Shown in pieces: positions 43,513 through 53,390 of a stretch of DNA of 64,000 bases. The stretch lies in the NCBI RefSeq assembly GCF_046630445.1, contig NC_092333.1, forward strand, positions 105,323,501 to 105,387,500, read 5' to 3'. The position numbers and the translations under genes were made by a program. Under the pieces are notes generated by a model that was not told the origin of the DNA, did no database searches, and saw nothing but the letters and a program-made list of their open reading frames with translations. This stretch comes from Rutidosis leptorrhynchoides. Taxonomy: Eukaryota > Streptophyta > Magnoliopsida > Asterales > Asteraceae. The stretch's first letter is position 1, and every line of letters begins with the position of its first letter.

Positions 43513-46500
43513 TGAAATGTCCCGTTCTTATTGATTAAAAACGTTCCATATTAATTGATTTCGTTGCGAGGTTTTGACCTCTATATGAGACGTTTTTCAA
43601 AGACTGCATTCATTTTAAAACAAACCATAACCTTTATTTCATCAATAAAGGTTTAAAAAGCTTTACGTAGATTATCAAATAATGATAATCTAAAATATCC
43701 TGTTTACACACGACCATTACATAATGGTTTACAATACAAATATGTTACAACAAAATAAGTTTCTTGAATGCAGTTTTTACACAATATCATACAAACATGG
43801 ACTCCAAATCTTGTCCTTATTTAAGTATGCGATAGCGGAAGCTCTTAATAATCACCTGAGAATAAACATGCTTAAAAACGTCAACAAAAATGTTGGTGAG
43901 TTATAGGTTTAACCTATATATATCAAATCATAATAATAGACCACAAGATTTCATATTTCAATACACATCCCATACATAGAGATAAAAAACATTCATATGG
44001 TGAACACCTGGTAACCGACATTAACAAGATGCATATATAAGAATATCCCCATCATTCCGGGACACCCTTCGGATATGATATAAATTTCGAAGTACTAAAG
44101 CATCCGGTACTTTGGATGGGGTTTGTTAAGCCCAATAGATCTATCTTTAGGATTCGCGTCAATTAGGGTGTCTGTTCCCTAATTCTTAGATTACCAGACT
44201 TAATAAAAAGGGGCATATTCGATTTCGATAATTCAACCATAGAATGTAGTTTCACGTACTTGTGTCTATTTTGTAAATCATTTATAAAACCTGCATGTAT
44301 TCTCATCCCAAAAATATTAGATTTTAAAAGTGGGACTATAACTCACTTTCACAGATTTTTTACTTCGTCGGGAAGTAAGACTTGGCCACTGGTTGATTCA
44401 CGAACCTATAACAATATATACATATATATCAAAGTATGTTCAAAATATATTTACAACACTTTTAATATATTTTGATGTTTTAAGTTTATTAAGTCAGCTG
44501 TCCTCGTTAGTAACCTACAACTAGTTGTCCACAGTTAGATGTACAGAAATAAATCGATAAATATTATCTTGAATCAATCCACGACCCAGTGTATACGTAT
44601 CTCAGTATTGATCACAACTCAAACTATATATATTTTGGAATCAACCTCAACCCTGTATAGCTAACTCCAACATTCACATATAGAGTGTCTATGATTGTTC
44701 CGAAATATATATAGATGTGTCGACATGATAGGTCGAAACATTGTATACGTGTCTATGGTATCTCAAGATTACATAATATACAATACAAGTTGATTAAGTT
44801 ATGGTTGGAATAGATTTGTTACAAATTTTCACGTAGCTAAAATGAGAAAAATTATCCAATCTTGTTTTACCCATAACTTCTTCATTTTAAATCCGTTTTG
44901 AGTGAATCAAATTGCTATGGTTTCATATTGAACTCTATTTTATGAATCTAAACAGAAAAAGTATAGGTTTATAGTCGGAAAAATAAGTTACAAGTCGTTT
45001 TTGTAAAGGTAGTCATTTCAGTCGAAAGAACGACGTCTAGATGACCATTTTAGAAAACATACTTCCACTTTGAGTTTAACCATAATTTTTGGATATAGTT
45101 TCATGTTCATAATAAAAATCATTTTCTCAGAATAACAACTTTTAAATCAAAGTTTATCATAGTTTTTAATTAACTAACCCAAAACAGCCCGCGGTGTTAC
45201 TACGACGGCGTAAATTCGGTTTTACGGTGTTTTTCGTGTTTCCAGGTTTTAAATCATTAAGTTAGCATATCATATAGATATAGAACATGTGTTTAGTTGA
45301 TTTTAAAAGTCAAGTTAGAAGGATTAACTTTTGTTTGCGAACAAGTTTAGAATTAACTAAACTATGTTCTAGTGATTACAAGTTTAAACCTTCGAATAAG
45401 ATAGCTTTATATGTATGAATTGAATGATGTTATGAACATCATTACTACCTTAAGTTCCTTGGATAAACCTACTGGAAAAGAGAAAAATGGATCTAGCTTC
45501 AACGGATCCTTGGATGGCTCGAAGTTCTTGAAGCAGAATCATGACACGAAAACAAGTTCAAGTAAGATCATCACTTGAAATAAGATTGTTATAGTTATAG
45601 AAATTGAACCAAAGTTTGAATATGATTATTACCTTGTATTAGAATGATAACCTACTGTAAGAAACAAAGATTTCTTGAGGTTGGATGATCACCTTACAAG
45701 ATTGGAAGTGAGCTAGCAAACTCGAAAATATTCTTGATTTTATGTAACAAGAACTTGTAGAATATATGAAGAACACTTAGAACTTGAAGATAGAACTTGA
45801 GAGAGATCAATTAGATGAAGAAAATTGAAGAATGAAAGTGTTTGTAGGTGTTTTTGGTCGTTGGTGTATGGATTAGATATAAAGGATATGTAATTTTGTT
45901 TTCATGTAAATAAGTCATGAATGATTACTCATATTTTTGTAATTTTATGAGATATTTCATGCTAGTTGCCAAATGATGGTTCCCACATGTGTTAGGTGAC
46001 TCACATGGGCTGCTAAGAGGTGATCATTGGAGTGTATATACCAATAGTACATACATCTAAAAGCTGTGTATTGTACGAGTACGAATACGGGTGCATACGA
46101 GTAGAATTGTTGATGAAACTGAACGAGGATGTAATTGTAAGCATTTTTGTTAAGTAGAAGTATTTTGATAAGTGTATTGAAGTCTTTCAAAAGTGTATAA
46201 ATACATATTAAAACACTACATGTATATACATTTTAACTGAGTCGTTAAGTCATCGTTAGTCGTTACATGTAAGTGTTGTTTTGAAACCTTTAGGTTAACG
46301 ATCTTGTTAAATGTTGTTAACCCAATGTTTATAATATCAAATGAGATTTTAAATTATTATATTATCATGATATTATCATGTATTAATATCTCTTAATATG
46401 ATATATATACATTAAATGTCTTTACAACGATAATCGTTACATATATGTCTCGTTTAAAAATCATTAAGTTAGTAGTCTTGTTTTTACATATGTAGTTCAT

Positions 46501-46764
46501 TGTTAATATACTTAATGATATGTTTACTTATCATAGTATCATGTTAACTATATATATATCCATATATATGTCATCATATAGTTTTTACAAGTTTTAACGT
46601 TCGTGAATCACCGGTCAACTTGGGTGGTCAATTGTCTATATGAAACATATTTCAATTAATCAAGTCTTAACAAGTTTGATTGCTTAACATGTTGGAAACA
46701 TTTAATCATGTAAATATCAATCTCAATTAATATATATATACATGGAAAAGTTCGGGTCACTACA
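43513..46764 (-). repeat. 3' LTR of the F-box-carrying element
   Basis: On the minus strand it starts TGTAGTGACCCGAACTTTTC and ends AACGGGACATTTCA. It contains a hairpin GAGGT-TTTG-ACCTC at 43568-43581 and a conserved R/U5 stretch (ATTCTCAGGTGATTATTAAG near 43860) also found in the LTRs at 42371 and 60717. Short open frames within it also occur in the other LTR and are not genes. Confidence 0.95.
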
Positions 46765-46778
46765 GTACCTACCCGTTA
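46765..46778 (-). other. Polypurine tract of the F-box-carrying element
   Basis: On the minus strand AACGGGTAGGTAC stands directly before the 3' LTR start TGTAGTGACC. It is preceded by TTTCGGGACGAAATTTATTT, the usual chromovirus context. Confidence 0.85.
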
Positions 46779-46799
46779 AATAAATTTCGTCCCGAAATT

Positions 46800-49700
46800 T
46801 TAAGCTGTTGAAGGTGTTGACGAATCTTCTGGAAATAGATGAGGGTATTTCTTCTTCATCTGATCTTCACGCTCCCAGGTGAACTCGGGTCCTCTACGAG
46901 CATTCCATCGAACCTTAACAATTGGTATCTTGTTTTGCTTAAGTCTTTTAACCTCACGATCCATTATTTCGACGGGTTCTTCGATGAATTGAAGTTTTTC
47001 GTTGATTTGGATTTCATCTAACGGAATAGTGAGATCTTCTTTAGCAAAACATTTCTTCAAATTCGAGACGTGGAAAGTGTTATGTACAGCCGCGAGTTGT
47101 TGAGGTAACTCAAGTCGGTAAGCTACTGGTCCGACACGATCAATAATCTTGAATGGTCCAATATACCTTGGATTTAATTTCCCTCGTTTACCAAATCGAA
47201 CAACGCCTTTCCAAGGTGCAACTTTAAGCATGACCATCTCTCCAATTTCAAATTCTATATCTTTTCTTTTAATGTCAGCGTAGCTCTTTTGTCGACTTTG
47301 GGCGGTTTTCAACCGTTGTTGAATTTGGATGATCTTCTCGGTAGTTTCTTGTATAATCTCCGGACCCGTAATCTGTCTATCCCCCACTTCACTCCAACAA
47401 ATTGGAGACCTGCACTTTCTACCATAAAGTGCTTCAAACGGCGCCATCTCAATGCTTGAATGGTAGCTGTTGTTGTAGGAAAATTCTGCTAACGGTAGAT
47501 GTCGATCCCAACTGTTTCCGAAATCAATAACACATGCTCGTAGCATGTCTTCAAGCGTTTGTATCGTCCTTTCGCTTTGCCCATCAGTTTGTGGATGATA
47601 GGTAGTACTCATGTCTAGACGAGTTCCTAATGCTTGCTGTAATGTTTGCCAGAATCTTGAAATAAATCTGCCATCCCTATCAGAGATAATAGAGATTGGT
47701 ATTCCATGTCTGGAGACGACTTCCTTCAAATACAGTCGTGTTAACTTCTCCATCTTGTCATCTTCTCTTATTGGCAGGAAGTGTGCTGATTTGGTGAGAC
47801 GATAAACTATTACCCAAATAGTATCAAAACCACTTGCAGTCCTTGGCAATTTAGTGATGAAATCCATGGTAATGTTTTCCCATTTCCATTCCGGGATTTC
47901 GAGTTGTTGAAGTAGACCTGATGGTTTCTGATGCTCAGCTTTGACCTTAGAACACGTCAAACATTCTCCTACGTATTTAGCAACATCGGCTTTCATACCC
48001 GGCTACCAAAAATGTTTCTTGAGATCCTTGTACATCTTCCCCGTTCCAGGATGTATTGAGTATCTGGTTTTATGAGCTTCTCTAAGTACCATTTCTCTCA
48101 TATCTCCAAATTTTGGTACCCAAATCCTTTCAGCCCTATACCGGGTTCCGTCTTCCCGAATATTAAGATGCTTCTCCGATCCCTTGGGTATTTCATCCTT
48201 AAAATTTCCCTCTTTTAAAACTCCTTGTTGCGCCTCCTTTATTTGAGTAGTAAGGTTATTATGAATCATTATATTCATAGATTTTACTCGAATGGGTTCT
48301 CTGTCCTTCCTGCTCAAGGCATCGGCTACCACATTTGCCTTCCCCGGGTGGTAACGAATCTCAAAGTCGTAATCATTCAATAATTCAATCCACCTACGCT
48401 GCCTCATATTCAGTTGTTTCTGATTAAATATGTGTTGAAGACTTTTGTGGTCGGTATATATAATACTTTTGACCCCATATAAGTAGTGCCTCCAAGTCTT
48501 TAATGCAAAAACAACCGCTCCTAATTCCAAATCATGCGTCGTATAATTTTGTTCGTGAATCTTCAATTGTCTAGACGCATAAGCAATCACCTTCGTTCGT
48601 TGCATTAATACACAACAAAAACCTTGCTTTGATGCGTCACAATAAATCACAAAATCATCATTCCCTTCAGGTAATGACAATATAGGTGCCGTAGTTAGCT
48701 TTTTCTTCAATAACTGAAACGCTTTCTCTTGTTCATCATTCCATTCAAATTTCTTCCCTTTATGCGTTAATGCAGTCAAGGGTTTTGCTATTCTGGAAAA
48801 GTCTTGGATGAACCTTCTGTAGTAACCAGCTAGTCCTAAAAACTGGCGTATGTGTTTCGGAGTTTTCGGGGTTTCCCACTTTTCAACAGTTTCTGTCTTT
48901 GCCGGATCCACCTTAATACCTTCTTTGTTCACTATGTGACCGAGGAATTGAACTTCTTCCAACCAAAATGCACACTTTGAAAACTTAGCGTACAATTCTT
49001 CCTTCCTTAATACTTCTAACACCTTTCTCAAATGTTCACCGTGTTCTTGGTCATTCTTTGAGTAAATAAGTATGTCATCAATGAAAACAATGACAAACTT
49101 GTCAAGGTATGGTCCACACACTCGGTTCATAAGGTCCATGAACACAGCTGGTGCATTAGTTAAACCAAACGGCATGACCATAAACTCGTAATGACCGTAA
49201 CGTGTTCTGAAAGCAGTCTTTGGAATATCATCTTCTTTCACCCGCATTTGATGATACCCGGAACGTAAGTCAATCTTTGAATAAACAGACGAGCCTTGTA
49301 GTTGATCAAATAAGTCGTCGATTCTCGGTAGTGGGTAGCGGTTCTTGATGGTAAGTTTGTTCAACTCTCGGTAGTCGATACACAACCTGAATGTACCATC
49401 TTTCTTCTTGACAAACAAAACAGGAGCTCCCCACGGTGATGTGCTTGGTCGAATGAAACCACGCTCTAAAAGTTCTTGTAATTGGCTTTGCAGTTCTTTC
49501 ATCTCGCTGGGTGCGAGTCTGTAAGGAGCACGAGCTATTGGTGCAGCTCCTGGTACAAGATCTATTTGAAATTCAACTGATCGATGTGGGGGTAATCCCG
49601 GTAATTCTTTCGGAAATACATCGGGAAATTCTTTTGCAATGGGAACATCATTGATGCTCTTTTCTTTAGTTTGTACTTTCTCGACGTGTGCTAGAACAGC

Positions 49701-50515
49701 ATAGCAACCTTTTCTTATTAGTTTTTGTGCCTTCAAATTACTAATAAGATGTAGCTTCATGTTGCCCTTTTCTCCGTACACCATTAAGGGTTTTCCTTTT
49801 TCTCGTATAATGCGAATTGCATTTTTGTAACAAACGATCTCTGCTTTCACTTCTTTCAACCAGTCCATTCCGATTATCACATCAGAACTCCCTAACTCTA
49901 CTGGTATCAAATCAATCTTAAATGTTTCGCTAACCAGTTTAATTTCTCGATTCCGACATATATTATCTGCTGAAATTAATTTACCATTTGCTAATTCGAG
50001 TAAAAATTTACTATCCAAAGGCGTCAATGGACAACTTAATTTAGCACAAAAATCTCTACTCATATAGCTTCTATCCGCACCCGAATCAAATAAAACGTAA
50101 GCAGATTTATTGTCAATAAGAAACGTACCCGTAACAAGCTCCGGGTCTTCCTGTGCCTCTCCCGCATTAATATTGAAAACTCTTCCGCGGCCTTGTCCAT
50201 TCGTGTTCTCCTGGTTCGGGCAATTTCTAATAATGTGGCCCGGTTTTCCACATTTATAACAAACTACATTGGCATAACTTGCTCCGACACTACTTGCTCC
50301 ACCATTACTCGTTCCGACACCATTTGTTCCTTTCGTTCTATTAACCCCTGGTCCGTAGACCTCACACTTCGCCGCGCTATGACCATTTCTTTTACACTTG
50401 TTGCAAAATTTGGTGCAGAACCCCGAGTGATACTTTTCACACCTTTGGCATAGCTGCTTCTGATTGTTGTTGTTGTTGCGGTTATTATTGTTGTTGGGAT
50501 GATTGTTGTAGTTGC

Positions 50516-50552
<37 letters not shown>

Positions 50553-50618
50553 GGGCCGTTTGTTGTAGTTGCGATTGATGTTGCGATTGTTGGGATAATT
50601 GTTGCGATTATTGTTGTA

Positions 50619-50650
<32 letters not shown>

Positions 50651-51437
50651 ATTGGTGATTCTTATCACCGTTTTCCTCCCACTTTCTTTTGACTTGCTTC
50701 ACATTGGCCTCTTCAGCAGTCTGTTCTTTAATTCTTTCTTCAATCTGGTTCACTAGTTTGTGAGCCATTCTACATGCCTGTTGTATGGAGGCGGGCTCGT
50801 GTGAACTTATATCTTCTTGGATTCTTTCCGGTAATCCTTTCACAAACGCGTCGATCTTCTCTTCCTCATCTTCGAATGCTCCAGGACACAATAGGCACAA
50901 TTCTGTGAATCGTCTTTCGTACGTGGTAATATCAAATCCTTGGGTTCGTAACCCTCTAAGTTCTGTCTTGAGCTTATTGACCTCGGTTCTGGGTCGGTAT
51001 TTCTCGTTCATCAAGTGCTTGAATGCTGACCACGGTAGTGCGTACGCATCGTCTTGTCCCACTTGCTCTAGATAGGTATTCCACCATGTTAATGCAGAAC
51101 CTGTGAAGGTATGCGTAGCGTACTTTACTTTGTCCTCTTCAGTACACTTACTTATGGCAAACACCGATTCGACCTTCTCGGTCCACCGTTTCAATCCGAT
51201 CGGTCCTTCGGTTCCATCAAATTCTAAAGGTTTGCAGGCAGTGAATTCTTTGTAGGTGCATCCTACACGATTTCCTGTACTGCTAGATCCAAGGTTATTG
51301 TTGGTATGTAGCGCAGCCTGTACTGCGGCTATGGTTGAAGCTAGAAAAGTACGGAATTCCTCTTCATTCATATTCACGGTATGTCGAGTAGTCGGTGCCA
51401 TTTCCTTCAAAATAGTCAAATGGAACAAGTTAATCAT
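46800..51437 (-). CDS. Gag-pol polyprotein with chromodomain (Tekay-like)
   Basis: Gag (51437 to about 50150) has [20 protein letters not shown] and [11 protein letters not shown] long Asn-rich linker (50660-50470, coded by AAC/AAT triplets) and two zinc knuckles ([28 protein letters not shown], about 50215-50260) follow. Protease has [13 protein letters not shown] has [13 protein letters not shown] and the catalytic [10 protein letters not shown] (about 49070). RNase H has [15 protein letters not shown] and ends [13 protein letters not shown]. Integrase has [17 protein letters not shown] and [14 protein letters not shown] chromodomain-like tail ([38 protein letters not shown]) is the part that directs chromoviruses to heterochromatin. 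About one break is present. Confidence 0.93.
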
Positions 51438-51531
51438 ACAGAATATTAAGAGTAGTTAATAGTATTTCGTAGCATAATATGAACTCATTTATAAAAGCTT
51501 TTTCTTCATATTAGCGTTTTATAAGTTTAAA

Positions 51532-51554
51532 TTCGGGTAGTACCTACCCGTTAA
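51532..51554 (-). other. Internal PPT/LTR-junction-like block between F-box ORF and gag
   Basis: On the minus strand it reads TTAACGGGTAGGTACT then ACCCGAA. The true 3' junction reads TTAACGGGTAGGTAC then TGTAGTGACCCGAAC. The internal block therefore equals the polypurine tract plus LTR start with about six bases fewer. It is also an inverted repeat (CGGGTAG-TAC-CTACCCG), so a hairpin is an alternative reading. Confidence 0.55.
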
Positions 51555-51742
51555 GTTCATACTTAGTAGCTAATATACAATTCAACTACTACAATTCTAT
51601 ATGAAAAACTGATTATAATAATATTTCGCGTTCAAACTTTTATACAATATTTTACAAACTTACAATACCGCTTATTTTACATAAAGCATGAAATATAGCA
51701 CACAATAACTTTGATACAAGATAGTTGTTAAGATAATTCTAG

Positions 51743-52426
51743 CTAGTACACAAGTCGTTCAGCAAAGACAATAAAGACACGTAATTCATATGTCCAGAAA
51801 CAAGTCATGCATTCTGGTTTTACTAGGACTACTTCCCATCCTTGGTCTTGTGGAACATAACCGTTATGGCCGTTGATAAGACAGCGTGTTGTAACGTCGT
51901 CAAAGGGACGAGGGTTACGTAATGTCCAACAGTCCCGTAACAATCTAAAAACCTCATTTCTTACCCCAATTACCGACTCCGTCACTTGTGGGAACGTTTT
52001 GTTTAATAGTTGTAGCCCGATGTTCTTGTTCTCACTTTGGTGAGAAGCGAACATTACTAATCCGTAAGCGTAACATGCTTCTTTATGTTGCATGTTAGCC
52101 GCTTTTTCTAAATCACGAAGTCCAATATTCGGATATATTGAGTCAAAATAATTTCTTAACCCATTGCGTAAAATAGCATTTGGGTTCCCCGCAATATATG
52201 CGTCAAAGTAAACACATCGTAACTTATGGATTTCCCAATGTGATATCCCCCATCTTTCGAACGAAAGCCTTTTATAAACCAAGGCATTCTTGGAACGTTC
52301 TTCGAATGTCTTACAAACTGATCTCGCCTTAAATAGTTGTGCCGAAGAATTCTGACCGACTCTAGACAAGATTTCATCAATCATGTTTCCGGGTAGGTCT
52401 CTTAAAATATTGGGTTGTCTATCCAT
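51743..52426 (-). CDS. F-box protein ORF inside the retroelement
   Basis: A 227-residue frame. Residues about 6-50 (ILRDLPGNMIDEILSRVG, ARSVCKTFEERSKNALVYKR) fit an F-box, the motif that docks substrate receptors onto SCF ubiquitin ligases through SKP1. Residues about 70-140 (AYIAGNPNAILRNGLRNYF, LRDLEKAANMQHKEACYAYG) look like Sel1-type helical repeats. The end (NGHNGYVPQDQGWEV, then C-x2-C) recalls Arabidopsis At2g35280-type F-box proteins; this likeness is from memory. It lies on the coding strand of the element, between primer-binding site and gag, and is uninterrupted, so it was probably captured from a host gene. Confidence 0.8.
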   Translation of the reverse strand: MDRQPNILRDLPGNMIDEILSRVGQNSSAQLFKARSVCKTFEERSKNALVYKRLSFERWGISHWEIHKLRCVYFDAYIAGNPNAILRNGLRNYFDSIYPNIGLRDLEKAANMQHKEACYAYGLVMFASHQSENKNIGLQLLNKTFPQVTESVIGVRNEVFRLLRDCWTLRNPRPFDDVTTRCLINGHNGYVPQDQGWEVVLVKPECMTCFWTYELRVFIVFAERLVY

Positions 52427-52563
52427 TTTGTGTTTTTATACTGTAAAATAGACAAGAGTTAGATTCATAAAAAAAATACTTATTAATACAAGCAATTTTT
52501 ACATATATCATAAAGCATAAGCACACTATATTACATATATTACACCACACGAATACAACTATC

Positions 52564-53178
52564 TTATTCCGAATCGCTTGTTTCTTCTTCTTCGGTTTTG
52601 GTTCGTTTTGCCAAGTTTCTAGGGATATATGATGTTCCCCTAATACGAGCCGTTATTTTCCACATTGGTTTAGAAAAACCTGGTGATTTAGAGGTTCCCG
52701 GGTCATTGTTACAACTTAAGGACTTCGGGGGTTGACGATACATATAAAGTTCATCGGGGTTGGAATTAGATTTCTCTATTTTTATGCCCTTTCCCTTATT
52801 ATTTTCTTTTGCCTTTTTAAATTCAGTTGGGGTAATTTCTATAACATCATCGGAATTCTCGTCGGAATCCGATTCATCGGAGAATTGATAATCCTCCCAA
52901 TATTTTGCTTCCTTGGCGGAAACACCATTGACCATAATTAGCCTTGGTCGGTTGGTTGAGGATTTTCTTTTACTTAACCGTTTTATTATTTCCCCCACCG
53001 GTTCTATTTCTTCATCCGGTTCCGATTCTTCTTCCGGTTCCGATTCTTCTTCTGGTTCCGACTCTTCTTCCGGTTCCTCTTCTGGAACTTGTGAATCAGT
53101 CCATGAATCATTCCAATTTACATTTGACTCTTCATTATTATTAGGTGAGTCAATGGGACTTGTTCTAGAGGTAGACAT
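52564..53178 (-). CDS. Acidic, disordered ORF ahead of the F-box ORF
   Basis: A 204-residue frame beginning MSTSRTSPIDSPNNNEESN, about 200 bp after the primer-binding site. It has about four tandem EEESEPE units at residues 33-60, basic patches (IIKRLSKRKSS; RNLAKRTK) and a second acidic run (DESDSDENSDD). It is mostly disordered by composition, and I recognise no family. Its position as first frame is matched by the Ser-rich frame starting at 63956 in the related element, so it may be an accessory shared by this group. A 137-bp gap with an acceptor-like TATTTTACAG separates it from the F-box ORF. Confidence 0.65.
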   Translation of the reverse strand: MSTSRTSPIDSPNNNEESNVNWNDSWTDSQVPEEEPEEESEPEEESEPEEESEPDEEIEPVGEIIKRLSKRKSSTNRPRLIMVNGVSAKEAKYWEDYQFSDESDSDENSDDVIEITPTEFKKAKENNKGKGIKIEKSNSNPDELYMYRQPPKSLSCNNDPGTSKSPGFSKPMWKITARIRGTSYIPRNLAKRTKTEEEETSDSE

Positions 53179-53376
53179 CTATCACATAATATCAAACGCG
53201 TTAAGAGATTAATATATCACATAATATTCACATGTTAAAAATATATAGTTTCCAACAAAATTTGTTAAGCAATCATTTTTTTTCAAGTAAACACGGTCGA
53301 AGTCCAGACTCACTAATGCATCCTAACAAACTCGATAAGACACACTAATGCAAAATTCTGGTTCTCTAAGACCAAC

Positions 53377-53388
53377 GCTCGGATACCA
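53377..53388 (-). other. Primer-binding site of the F-box-carrying element
   Basis: On the minus strand TGGTATCCGAGC follows the 5' LTR end (ACATTTCA) after two bases. It matches the initiator tRNA-Met site TGGTATCAGAGC with one difference. Confidence 0.85.
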
Positions 53389-53390
53389 AC

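Noticed and set aside
43724-44475. Small proteins encoded in 43724-43906 and 44260-44475
   Set aside because: The same frames recur in the other LTR of the element at 53602-53784 and 54138-54353; they are LTR sequence without coding features.
50499-50756. Poly-Val or poly-Thr proteins opposite the Gag linker
   Set aside because: They are read-outs of the AAC/GTT triplet repeat in other frames.
51743-52426. F-box ORF as an ordinary host gene that the element merely landed beside
   Set aside because: It lies strictly between the primer-binding site and gag of an element whose outer target duplication is intact, so it belongs to the element.
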